Source: Oleispirillum sp965228165 (GTDB taxonomy: Bacteria > Pseudomonadota > Alphaproteobacteria > Rhodospirillales > Rhodospirillaceae). Taken from it: a stretch of DNA of 64,000 nt. The notes beneath the pieces were generated by a model, which was not told where the DNA came from, made no database searches, and saw nothing but the letters and a program-made list of their open reading frames with translations. Shown here piece by piece: positions 40,279-48,499 of the stretch. Position numbers and translations under genes: made by a program. The DNA lies in assembly GCA_965228165.1 (NCBI GenBank), contig CBDDHB010000003.1, forward strand, positions 434,001 through 498,000, read 5' to 3'. Within the stretch, counting starts at the first letter, position 1, and each line of letters opens with the position of its first letter.

Positions 40279-42213
40279 TTACAGGATCATCCGTCGCAGG
40301 TGCGCGCCGATGCGGGCATAGACATGGGGGTGGAAGTGGCGGATGCCGTTGGTGTGGTCCTGCGCCCCCCACACGTCGAGCCGCAGATCGCACAAGCCGA
40401 CGCCGGGATGGCGGGCGACCACCGCGTCCAGGATGGCGTTGAAGGCGCGGTGGCGCAAATGGCGGTCCTTTTCCGTCGAGCCCGGAAATTCGGTCTCCAC
40501 CGCGTTGACCAGGATCAGCGGACAGCGTCCGTCCAGGCGGGCGATGATCGTCTCCAGGTTCGCTTCGAAGCGATCGGGCGATATCCCCCCCATGAAACGA
40601 AAGTTCTCGGCGAACCAGGGCAGAAAATCGGGATCGGCGTCCAATCCGGGCACGCGGGAGATCTGGTGCTCCCAGTTCGCCGGATCGGTGATGTCCCATT
40701 CCAGGTTGCCGAACGACACGGTGTAGTCGCCGTCCAGGTAACGATAAACCCCCTGCGTGTAGTCCATCAGGGTTCCCAGAACCCGCACCGCGCCGTCATC
40801 GCCGAAGAACCGGGATTGATAGGATCGTCTCTCGACGAAGGGCAGGTGGTCGATCACCGCGCCAAAGCGCTCCGCTACGTCGGTTCCGCAACGCAATAGA
40901 ATTTCGGTGTGATCGAGGTGCATCGGAACCCCGGAAGGACCGACGGTGGTGAACTCGGCGACGGCTTCGATGCCGTCGCCGAGGAAGGGGAAGGAGTTGA
41001 GCAGGTCACAACTGCCTTTCATCACCGCAGCGACCGGCGAATCGCGGCGCATCGGCGGCGACGAAGCGACGGGGCAAGGCAACTCCTGTCCGGCCAGAAG
41101 CGCCGCATACAAATCGCGCAGGGACGTCGCCAGCCGTTCGTAGGAATAGGTCCGCCGGGTGAAGTCGCGCAGGGCGGCGCGGTATGCCGGGTCCCTGCCG
41201 CGTTCCGTCGCCGCGCGGACGGCATCGCGGATCGCGTCCGGATCGGTGGGATCGAAATAGACCGCGAGATCGCCGAAATACTCCCGCTCCGACGAGCGAT
41301 CGCTCAACGCCAAGGGCGTTCCCGCCGCCGCCGCCTCCAGCGCCGACAACGGCGCGCCCTCGGACAGGCTGGGCAGGACGAAGGCGTCCGCCCCGGCATA
41401 GGCCGAGGCGAGCAGGGCGTCGTCGTCCAGGTGTCCGGGCGCCACCCAGTCGCGGCGCAGCCGCAGCCGGACGAGTTCGACGTATTTCGGTTCCGCCCCC
41501 GCGCCGATCAGCGCCAGGGGGGTCGGCTCGTTCCGCCAGGCCGCCGCCAGGGTCATCTGGTTCTTCCGCGCCTCCAGGCTGCCGACGCACAGCACGTAGC
41601 GATCCAGGCCATAGGCGCGGCGGAAGACATCGGGATCGGCGCCGTCGATCCAGTCGATCCCCGCGGCGTTGCGAACGATGGAGCCGCCGCATCCGTCCAA
41701 CGGCTCCAGGGCGGTCATCGCCGCCTTCTCGTGCTCGGACAGGAACACCACGTGATCAACGGTGTCGAGAATCCGGCGCAGGCACCCGCGATAGTCGGGG
41801 GAGAGCATCTTCAGGATGTCGTCGAGACCGGGACCGACCCACCGCAGGCGTTCCATCATCGGACGATGCAGAACCGCCGCCTCGTCCAGGGAGGCGGAGG
41901 TCGCATACAGCTTGGTCAGGCCGAGGCCGATGACGAATTCGCTCAAGTCCAGATAGATCGGCGAGAACACCAGATGGCGGCAGCGCGGGCGCAGCAGCCG
42001 AATCTGCTTCAACGCCTCCTCCGGCTGCCAGATGTTGTGAACGTGCGCGACGTCGAAGACTCCGTCCGGAATCTCGTCGCCGTACGCCACCACCGCCTCC
42101 ACCCCCAGGGCGGCCAGCGCCCGGGCGGTCGCCCGCACCCGCCGCGACGGGCCGCCGAACTGGCCGTTCACGCCCTCCGGCGCATGCAGCGCCAGCAACA
42201 CCCGCAGGCTCAT
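40279..42213 (-). CDS. GT4 glycosyltransferase fused to an SGNH-like C-terminal domain
   Basis: Protein of 644 residues from ATG 42213, overlapping the preceding stop as ATGA. About 1-395 is a GT4 enzyme (VAHVHNIWQPEEALKQIRLL; YVLCVGSLEARKNQMTLAAA; donor loop SLSEGAPLSALEAAAAGTPL). About 405-644 is a separate domain: NSFPFLGDGIEAVAEFTTVG, GAQDHTNGIRHFHPHVYARI and ANLETIIARLDGRCPLILVN suggest an SGNH/GDSL-like esterase or acyltransferase fold with a late His. The nucleophile motif is not clear. The pairing suggests sugar transfer plus acyl addition or removal. Confidence 0.75.
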   Translation of the reverse strand: MSLRVLLALHAPEGVNGQFGGPSRRVRATARALAALGVEAVVAYGDEIPDGVFDVAHVHNIWQPEEALKQIRLLRPRCRHLVFSPIYLDLSEFVIGLGLTKLYATSASLDEAAVLHRPMMERLRWVGPGLDDILKMLSPDYRGCLRRILDTVDHVVFLSEHEKAAMTALEPLDGCGGSIVRNAAGIDWIDGADPDVFRRAYGLDRYVLCVGSLEARKNQMTLAAAWRNEPTPLALIGAGAEPKYVELVRLRLRRDWVAPGHLDDDALLASAYAGADAFVLPSLSEGAPLSALEAAAAGTPLALSDRSSEREYFGDLAVYFDPTDPDAIRDAVRAATERGRDPAYRAALRDFTRRTYSYERLATSLRDLYAALLAGQELPCPVASSPPMRRDSPVAAVMKGSCDLLNSFPFLGDGIEAVAEFTTVGPSGVPMHLDHTEILLRCGTDVAERFGAVIDHLPFVERRSYQSRFFGDDGAVRVLGTLMDYTQGVYRYLDGDYTVSFGNLEWDITDPANWEHQISRVPGLDADPDFLPWFAENFRFMGGISPDRFEANLETIIARLDGRCPLILVNAVETEFPGSTEKDRHLRHRAFNAILDAVVARHPGVGLCDLRLDVWGAQDHTNGIRHFHPHVYARIGAHLRRMIL

Positions 42214-45200
42214 CGCCTCGCCCCCCCGCCGTTTCGTCCCAGGTCCTCCAACGCCGCGCGGATCGCTCCGGCCAGGTCTCCCCACGAGAATTTCCGCACC
42301 TGCCGGTAGCCCCGCGCCACCATCCGATTGGCCACCCCGAAGTCGGCAAGGCCGCGAATCGCCTCGGCCATCCGGCCCACGTCGCCCGCCGGCACGATCA
42401 GCGCCGCGTCGCCCGCCGCCTCGGGCAGGGCGCCGCCATCGGTGCAGATCACCGGACAGCCGCAGGCGAAGGCCTCCAGCACGGTCAGTCCGAAGCCTTC
42501 GTAGTAGCTGGGATTGACGAAGGCCATCGCCCCCTTCAGCAGCAGACGCAGGGTCTCGTCGTCGGCCTCGATGCCGCGCACCGTCCAGAAGCCCAGCCGA
42601 TCGATGAAACGCGGCAGCACCTGACCATCGCCGACGAAGACCACTTGCGGACGTTCCTCCTCGGGCAGGGCGGCCACCGCCTCGACCAGGACCTCCGCCC
42701 CCTTGTAGCCGGTTTGCGAGCCGATATAGACCACGTAGTCGCGGACGATGTCGTGCTTGCGCAGGAACGCCCCGCCGTCGTCCGGCGCCGGTTCCAGGAA
42801 ATCCGCCGCGATGCCGGGCAGGGCCATGTCCACCGGACGCGCCGCCGTCTCGGGGAACAGACGCAAAAGATCGCGACGCGAACAGTCGGAAATGCAGACG
42901 AAGCGTTCGGCGCGGCGGATCAGGGCGTGCTTTTCCGCCCACATCGGAACCTTCAAGTCGAATCCCAGGACCTCGGGGATCATGTCGTAAATCATCGCCA
43001 GGGTCGGCGTGGCGCGGGGAAAGGCGTAGTAGGTGGAAACGTACGCCGCCGCCCCCAGGTCGTCGCAATATCCCTGCAACAGCGCCGGATCGACGTCCAG
43101 GCGACGGTAATGGTGCGGCTCGATCAGGATGCGCTCCACCCCGTCGATCTCGGGCGCGGTGCCCGCCCGGTCGAGCAGCACGACGCGGTCGATGAACCCG
43201 TCCTTGCGCCATTCGGCGAAGACGTTCTTCCACAGCCGGGCGATGCCGCTGGTGCGGCTCAGATGGAAGAAGCTGCCTTCGACGACGAAGGGCGCGAACT
43301 TCGCGGTCAGCTTGCGGCGCGGCGCGGCGGCGCATTCGGCGAACCCCTCGACGGGGCGATTCCGGCGCAGCCAGAGCCCTGCCTGCTCGCCGCGCCGGTG
43401 GCGCAGCGCTTCCGTCAGTTCGGGGAAATACTGGTCGGAGGCAAGCTTCCACGCCATCTCGTCCAGGGTCTTGCTCTTCAGCTTGCGCGGCGGATCGAGA
43501 ATCAGCAGATGCACCCGCCCGCCGCTGTACAGGCGATAGCCGATCCCGGCGGCCAGACGGGCCAGCCCTTCCATGCTGGGCAGGACGCGAACGTCGTCGC
43601 CCAGATCGTCGAGCAGGCGGCGCGACCCGGCATCGGCCCACACCGGAGCGTCGAGGACGATGACGTCGGGGCGCAAGGCGGCGGCGCGCGCCAAGGCGGC
43701 GGCGGGATCGGCCTCGCGCTCGAAGCGGCACCACGCCACCGCCTCGGCCACGCCGCCCGGATGCGCCGCCAATCCGGCATGGGCGGACGGCGCGCTTCCC
43801 GCCGGGCGACGCGCGGCATAGCCCCGCTCGCGCAGCAGGGATGCGACCAGGCCGTCGTCCAGACCCTCCACCACCAGGGGTTCGGTACGCGGCGCGCCGG
43901 TCAGATACAGCGCCGCGTCGAAACGTTCGGCCAGGCGCACCGCGTGGCCGCCGTGACCGAAGGGCAGAACCGCCGCCGGGGCCTCGCCGTCGAAGCTCAA
44001 GCTTCCACAGGCGACGCACTGATGCGCCTGACGCTCCGGTCGCGACTCCCCCGCCGCGCGGACGAAGCGCGCCACCGTGGCGCCACCGCAAACCCGGCAG
44101 CGCATCCCCACCGCCGGAACCGACAGCGCCGACGCGGCAACGCCGTCCTCCAGCCGCCGCATCGCCGCGACCAGGGCGGCGGCGGCGGCGGACCAGGTGG
44201 AGGCGGCGGCATGGCGGCGCGCCCGTTCCCCCAGCGCGGCGCGGTCGATGCGCCCCTCGCGGAAGTCGCCGATCAGGCGGGCGACGGCGGCGACGTCGTT
44301 GGGATCCACCAGAATGCCCACGTCCCCCGCCACCTCGGGCAGGGAGGCGCGGTCGGAGATCACCGCCGGGCAACCGCAGGCGAAGGCCTCCATCGGCGGC
44401 AGGCCATAGCCCTCGTAATAGGACAGATAGAAGAAGCACAGCGCCCCGGCGTAGAGGGCGGGCAGATCGTCGTCGGGAACGTAGCCGGTCACCACGATCC
44501 GCTCGCGCAGGCCGGGCGTGGCGGCGATCAGACGTTGCAACTGCTCGTTCCCCCAGCCGCTCGCCCCGGTCAGAACCAGGGTGGTCGGCGCGCCGCCCGC
44601 CGCGACGAAGGCGGCGAAGGCATCCACCACCGCCTCCATGTTTTTGCGCGGCTCCAGGGTGCCGACGCTCAGGATGTAGGGGCGATCCGCCGGAATGCCG
44701 TAGGCGGCGCGTACCCGGTCCACCGCCGAGGCCTCGACCGGACGATGGAAGCGGTCGTCCACCGCCGGATACAGGACATGGGTCCGCGCCGCGCCGCCGG
44801 GATGGAGACCGAGAAAATCCCGCCGGGTGCATTCGGAAATGCAGACCACCTGGGTATCCGGACGGATGAAGTTCAGGGTGTTGCGACGAAACGCGTTTTC
44901 ATAGCTGGGCGGAAACAGTTCGGGATAAAGCACCGGCAACAGATCGCAGATCACCAGCCAGTCGTGAATCACCGGATTGCTCAGTTCGCCCAGCTCGACT
45001 CCGTAATACGGGGTGAAGACGTGCAGCGGCTCGTTCCCGGCATAGGGCGGCTTGCCGATCAGTTCGGTCATGCCGGTCTCGGCAAGGTACTGCTTGACCC
45101 CTTCGTGCCAGCGGGGGGCGTAGGCCAGGGAGACATCCACGCCGGGGGTATCGCGCAACGCCCGCAACAACTGGCTGGACAGGCTGAAAATGCCGGTGCG

Positions 45201-45260
45201 GGCCAGAACCTCGGCCTGGCCGTGACCGATGATCGACGCCTCGAACAGGATATGAACCAC
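42210..45260 (-). CDS. Three-part protein: GT4, zinc ribbon with dead methyltransferase-like domain, GT4
   Basis: Protein of 1016 residues from GTG 45260 (GGAGGGGG close upstream). First GT4 at about 1-385 (YILSVGTLEPRKNMEAVVDA; YYEGYGLPPMEAFACGCPAV). Next a CxxC...CxxC ribbon (CRVCGG...CVACGS) and a Rossmann-like stretch (VEGLDDGLVASLLRERGYAA) where the SAM motif is degenerate. The second GT4 lies at about 640-1010 (YVVYIGSQTGYKGAEVLVEA; YYEGFGLTVLEAFACGCPVI). It could add two sugars in sequence. It heads the minus-strand part of the island. A G7 run just before its stop (42221-42227) would fuse it to the next gene if one G were added. Confidence 0.8.
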   Translation of the reverse strand: MVHILFEASIIGHGQAEVLARTGIFSLSSQLLRALRDTPGVDVSLAYAPRWHEGVKQYLAETGMTELIGKPPYAGNEPLHVFTPYYGVELGELSNPVIHDWLVICDLLPVLYPELFPPSYENAFRRNTLNFIRPDTQVVCISECTRRDFLGLHPGGAARTHVLYPAVDDRFHRPVEASAVDRVRAAYGIPADRPYILSVGTLEPRKNMEAVVDAFAAFVAAGGAPTTLVLTGASGWGNEQLQRLIAATPGLRERIVVTGYVPDDDLPALYAGALCFFYLSYYEGYGLPPMEAFACGCPAVISDRASLPEVAGDVGILVDPNDVAAVARLIGDFREGRIDRAALGERARRHAAASTWSAAAAALVAAMRRLEDGVAASALSVPAVGMRCRVCGGATVARFVRAAGESRPERQAHQCVACGSLSFDGEAPAAVLPFGHGGHAVRLAERFDAALYLTGAPRTEPLVVEGLDDGLVASLLRERGYAARRPAGSAPSAHAGLAAHPGGVAEAVAWCRFEREADPAAALARAAALRPDVIVLDAPVWADAGSRRLLDDLGDDVRVLPSMEGLARLAAGIGYRLYSGGRVHLLILDPPRKLKSKTLDEMAWKLASDQYFPELTEALRHRRGEQAGLWLRRNRPVEGFAECAAAPRRKLTAKFAPFVVEGSFFHLSRTSGIARLWKNVFAEWRKDGFIDRVVLLDRAGTAPEIDGVERILIEPHHYRRLDVDPALLQGYCDDLGAAAYVSTYYAFPRATPTLAMIYDMIPEVLGFDLKVPMWAEKHALIRRAERFVCISDCSRRDLLRLFPETAARPVDMALPGIAADFLEPAPDDGGAFLRKHDIVRDYVVYIGSQTGYKGAEVLVEAVAALPEEERPQVVFVGDGQVLPRFIDRLGFWTVRGIEADDETLRLLLKGAMAFVNPSYYEGFGLTVLEAFACGCPVICTDGGALPEAAGDAALIVPAGDVGRMAEAIRGLADFGVANRMVARGYRQVRKFSWGDLAGAIRAALEDLGRNGGGARR
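42221..42227. repeat. C7 homopolymer at a glycosyltransferase gene junction
   Basis: Seven C (G on the coding strand), read in frame as GGC GGG GGG GCG just before the stop of the 42210-45260 gene. Eight would remove the stop and join the frame of the following GT4-SGNH gene. Confidence 0.6.
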
Positions 45261-45415
45261 GTCCCCCCTCCGCGTTTTCTTCGCGATGCCCGCGCTTCCG
45301 CGCCTTCCCACTCTCGGCTTTACGCCTTAACGATTTGCAAACGACCGAGGAATAAACTGTGCTAAACTGTTCGAAACGCCGCCACGGGCAGAAGCCTTGA
45401 GGGAGGATGTTTGGC

Positions 45416-46516
45416 ATGAGCACAACGATCCTTGAAAACGACGGCCTGGCCAGCGTCAGCTGGCAGCAGGTCGTCTACAACCAGATCGTCGAGAGAAAAT
45501 CGACCGAACTGGACAAGACCACCGCGAAGATCGAGGAAAAGTACGACGCCCAGGCCGTGCTTCTCGAGGCGCAATCCAACCAGTGGGCCAAGGCCAAGGC
45601 CAGCATCAGCAATGCCGATCTGGCGGTGGACAACGGTCGGGAAGGCATCGACGAGATCAAGGACATCCTGCTGCAAATGCGGATTCTGGTCGGCAACTAC
45701 GCCGAGGCCGAATCCACCGAGTCCAAGGATCTGCTGAAGGAACAGTTCGACGAATACGTCGATCGGATCAACCGCGTCGCCGATACCTATTCCAAGGCCT
45801 ACAATCCGATCGGCAACGTGGTCAGCACCGACTGGACGCCCAACACCATTTCCTTCACCACCGACCTTGCGGGCAGCGAGACCGCGATGGCCGGCACCTA
45901 TGTCGGCGCCGACTATTACATCCAGGCCTCCGACGGCACGATGTGGGTGCCCGAGCCCGGCACCTCGACGATCACCCAGTACACCGTCTACAACACCGAG
46001 AACGAGCCCGACAGCACCAAGGCGGAGGGGTTCGCCTCCACCCGCAACGGCCTGAAGCTGCAAAGCTACAACGCCGCGACCGGCGCGATCGCCGTCACCG
46101 TCGACCCCGAAAACAATCCCCAGACGGTCACCGGCACGCTCAAGACCGGCGGCCTCGACCTGATGCAAAGCTGGTTCTACGGCGGGCTGGACAGCGAACA
46201 GGGGCGCGCCGACGCGATCGCCGCGATCGACCATGCCGAAACCCTGATCATCGCCGCGGAATCGAAAATGGTGTCGATGGCCGCTTCGGTGAAGGCGGCG
46301 AACCTCAAGGTCGATGACTCGATGAGCGAACTCAAGGCCGAACGCTCCGAGGCGATGCGCGGCCAGTTGACCGAAACCTACGAGGCGCAGATCAAGCAGC
46401 AGCAGGAACTGCAAATCCTGCAAAGCACCTTCGAGAACATGGCGACGCAGCAGGCGTACTATGCGAACCTGTTCGCCTTCGTCGACAAGGGGCCCTTCTT
46501 CAACCTGACCGCCTGA
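45416..46516 (+). CDS. Divergent flagellin-fold protein
   Basis: Protein of 366 residues. ATG 45416 is chosen over 45407 because GGGAGG directly abuts the first and is 9 bases from the second. Helical N-terminal region (QWAKAKASISNADLAVDNGR, IKDILLQMRILVGNYAEAES), beta-like centre (about 145-265, GADYYIQASDGTMWVPEPGT) and helical C-terminal region (AETLIIAAESKMVSMAASVK, QQQELQILQSTFENMATQQA). The NADLAV...MRILVGNYAEAE segment parallels the flagellin D1 helix, and the fold order is that of flagellin/FlgL. It lies between the glycosylation island and fliK. It may be a minor filament, junction or cap-like subunit; the function is not established. No strong promoter was found in 45261-45415. Confidence 0.6.
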   Translation: MSTTILENDGLASVSWQQVVYNQIVERKSTELDKTTAKIEEKYDAQAVLLEAQSNQWAKAKASISNADLAVDNGREGIDEIKDILLQMRILVGNYAEAESTESKDLLKEQFDEYVDRINRVADTYSKAYNPIGNVVSTDWTPNTISFTTDLAGSETAMAGTYVGADYYIQASDGTMWVPEPGTSTITQYTVYNTENEPDSTKAEGFASTRNGLKLQSYNAATGAIAVTVDPENNPQTVTGTLKTGGLDLMQSWFYGGLDSEQGRADAIAAIDHAETLIIAAESKMVSMAASVKAANLKVDDSMSELKAERSEAMRGQLTETYEAQIKQQQELQILQSTFENMATQQAYYANLFAFVDKGPFFNLTA

Positions 46517-46564
46517 CCGAAACGAAGACCCCGCCGGGTGGGAAAGAATCCACCCGGCCAGGGC

Positions 46565-46577
46565 GGCAGAAGTTGCC
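46565..46577. promoter_or_regulatory. Putative FlbD enhancer site upstream of fliK
   Basis: GGCAG-AAG-TTGCC within the larger palindrome GGGCGGCA...TGCCGCCC, centred 93 bp before the -24 GG of the promoter at 46663. It has the same spacing as upstream of flgI. Confidence 0.55.
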
Positions 46578-46633
46578 GCCCCGCCCCCTCCCCGCCCGAT
46601 CCAGGGCCGGAAGCGCACAAGAAAATCATATAA

Positions 46634-46646
46634 AATCAATTGATTA
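46634..46646. promoter_or_regulatory. IHF-binding-type site
   Basis: AATCAA-TTGA-TTA fits the IHF consensus WATCAANNNNTTR at every defined base. It sits in an AT-rich patch between the putative enhancer and the sigma54 promoter, where bending would bring the two together. Confidence 0.62.
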
Positions 46647-46662
46647 TGCTCGCGCCTCGGGT

Positions 46663-46678
46663 TGGCCCAAGGCTTGCT
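46663..46678 (+). promoter_or_regulatory. Sigma54 (-24/-12) promoter for fliK-flgD-flgE
   Basis: TTGGCCC-AAGGC-TTGCT. The GG (46664-46665) and GC (46676-46677) are 10 bases apart, and TTGCT is a full -12 element. The predicted start is near 46689, about 40 bases before fliK. Confidence 0.8.
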
Positions 46679-46727
46679 GGAAGGTCAATGCTATCGTGTT
46701 TTCCGGCCAAGCTGAAGAGGACGGGCC

Positions 46728-48479
46728 ATGGATCTTTATGCGCTGCTCGCGAAGAAATCGGTGGAAACCGGCAACGCCGTCGGCGCCACGACGTCCCGTG
46801 CCAAGGCGGCGCAGGGCTTCGCCGACGCGCTGAGCGCGGCGCGCGGGCGTCTGTCCTCCGGCGACCCCGTCGCCGCCCTGGGCGGATTGCTGAACCAGGA
46901 GACCTCGTCCGACGCCGCCGCCGAGAGCGAAGTCGCCAAGGCCGAGGACTCCGCCGCATCGAAGCGCCGCAAGGACAGCCGCGCCAGCGCGGTGCGCGAA
47001 GGCGAAGAAACCCGCCCGCGCGCCCACCGCACCGAGGAATCGGGCGACGAAACCGCCACCCGGCCGGAAGCGACGCGCGACGAAGCCGTGTCCACCCCGG
47101 ACGCCGCCGCGCCCACGGAAGCCTCCGCCAAGCCGACGGAGGCTCCGAAGGCTCAGGACGGCGCAACCGCCGCACCGGTCGCCGACGCCGCGACCGACGC
47201 CCTCTCCCCGGAGGAAGCCGCCGCGCAGGCCGCCGCCGCCGCGGTCGTCTCGCCGGTTGAAATCGCCACCCCGGCGACCGCGCAAGCCTCTTCGGTTCCA
47301 ACCCAGTCCGCCGCCCCGGCGGATGCCGCCGTCCCCCAGGCCGACGCCGCGCCCCAGCCCTTCGCCCCGCAACAACAGGCGCAGGCCGCGCCGACCGGCG
47401 CCGAGGCGCCCGCCGCGCAGGCGCCCGCCCAGACCGCCGCGCAGGCTCCGGCGACGCAGCCCCAAACCCAGGAACAGGCCCAACAGGCGGCGCAGGCGAA
47501 CGCCGCGCCCCAGGAACAGGCCGAGGCCGACCCCCTGTCCCGCGCCCAGGCGGCGGGTATCGCCGAGCGCCTGAACGCCGGAGACAAGGTCGCGGTGACG
47601 GTCAAGGTGACGGAGACCGCGCAGACCGCCGCGCCGACCCAGTCCGTGACGCAAACCCAGACCGCTCCGCGCGCCGCGCAGACGCAGGCCCAGCCCTTCG
47701 CCCCGCAACAACAGGCGCAGGCCGCGCCGACCGGCGCCGAGGCGCCCGCCGCGCAGGCGCCCGCCCAGACCGCCGCGCAGGCTCCGGCGACGCAGCCCCA
47801 AACCCAGGAACAGGCCCAACAGGCGGCGCAGGCGAACGCCGCGCCCCAGGAACAGGCCGAGGCCGACCCCCTGTCCCGCGCCCAGGCGGCGGGTATCGCC
47901 GAGCGCCTGAACGCCGGAGACAAGGTCGCGGTGACGGTCAAGGTGACGGAGACCGCGCAGACCGCCGCGCCGACCCAGTCCGTGACGCAGGCCACCGAAA
48001 AGACCGAGGCGGCGCAGTCCGCCCGCGCCGCCCTGCCGAAAACCCCGGTGCCGCCGAAACAGATCGCCGATCAGGTCAAGGTCAGCATCACCAAGGGCGT
48101 CGATGAAGGCCTGGACAAGATCAACATCCGCCTGCGTCCGAACGAACTGGGGCGCATCGAGATCAAGCTCAACGTCGGCAACGACGGCACGGTGCGCGCC
48201 ATGGTCACCGCCGACCGGCCGGAGACCCTGGACGTCCTGAAGCGCGATTCCGCCGGGCTGGAAAAGGCCCTGCAAGACGCCGGGCTGAAGACCGGCCAGG
48301 ACTCCTTGAGCTTCAGCCTGCGCGACCAGAGCGGCCAGGGTTCGGCCAACAACGACCACCGCAACAAGACTCCCTACGGTCGCATCGCCGCGGCGGGGGA
48401 CGAGCTTGACGCGGCGGACGCGGCGCCCCCGGCCTATACCGGATCGGCGCGCGCCGACGGCATCGACATTCGGGTCTAG
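46728..48479 (+). CDS. fliK: FliK flagellar hook-length control protein
   Basis: Protein of 583 residues. Long Ala/Gln/Pro-rich N-terminal and central part, then the conserved FliK C-terminal domain (about 440-545): GVDEGLDKINIRLRPNELGR, IEIKLNVGNDGTVRAMVTAD and DVLKRDSAGLEKALQDAGL. FliK measures hook length and switches export specificity by contact with FlhB. The centre holds a perfect 299-bp direct repeat (about 100 residues each), which lengthens the molecule. It is first in the sigma54 operon with flgD and flgE. AGAGGA lies 6 bases before the ATG. Confidence 0.92.
   Translation: MDLYALLAKKSVETGNAVGATTSRAKAAQGFADALSAARGRLSSGDPVAALGGLLNQETSSDAAAESEVAKAEDSAASKRRKDSRASAVREGEETRPRAHRTEESGDETATRPEATRDEAVSTPDAAAPTEASAKPTEAPKAQDGATAAPVADAATDALSPEEAAAQAAAAAVVSPVEIATPATAQASSVPTQSAAPADAAVPQADAAPQPFAPQQQAQAAPTGAEAPAAQAPAQTAAQAPATQPQTQEQAQQAAQANAAPQEQAEADPLSRAQAAGIAERLNAGDKVAVTVKVTETAQTAAPTQSVTQTQTAPRAAQTQAQPFAPQQQAQAAPTGAEAPAAQAPAQTAAQAPATQPQTQEQAQQAAQANAAPQEQAEADPLSRAQAAGIAERLNAGDKVAVTVKVTETAQTAAPTQSVTQATEKTEAAQSARAALPKTPVPPKQIADQVKVSITKGVDEGLDKINIRLRPNELGRIEIKLNVGNDGTVRAMVTADRPETLDVLKRDSAGLEKALQDAGLKTGQDSLSFSLRDQSGQGSANNDHRNKTPYGRIAAAGDELDAADAAPPAYTGSARADGIDIRV
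47355..47653. repeat. FliK internal direct repeat, copy 1
   Basis: 299 bp identical to 47691-47989, offset 336 bp (112 codons), so the frame is kept. It begins CAGCCCTTCGCCCC and ends GTGACGCA. Confidence 0.95.
47691..47989. repeat. FliK internal direct repeat, copy 2
   Basis: Identical to copy 1 at 47355-47653. The two are separated by 37 bp. Identity at the base level points to a recent duplication. Confidence 0.95.
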
Positions 48480-48499
48480 GCGAGAAAGGAACCCCTGCC

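Noticed and set aside
42645..45365. Plus-strand ORF of 906 codons opposite the GT4-MT-GT4 gene
   Set aside because: Antisense to a gene with clear domains; its composition is that of a shadow frame.
47355..47989. CRISPR-like array in fliK
   Set aside because: There are only two copies of a 299-bp coding repeat, not short repeats with spacers.
47153..47995. Minus-strand Cys/Ala-rich repeat ORF opposite fliK
   Set aside because: It only mirrors the fliK repeats; there is no ribosome site.
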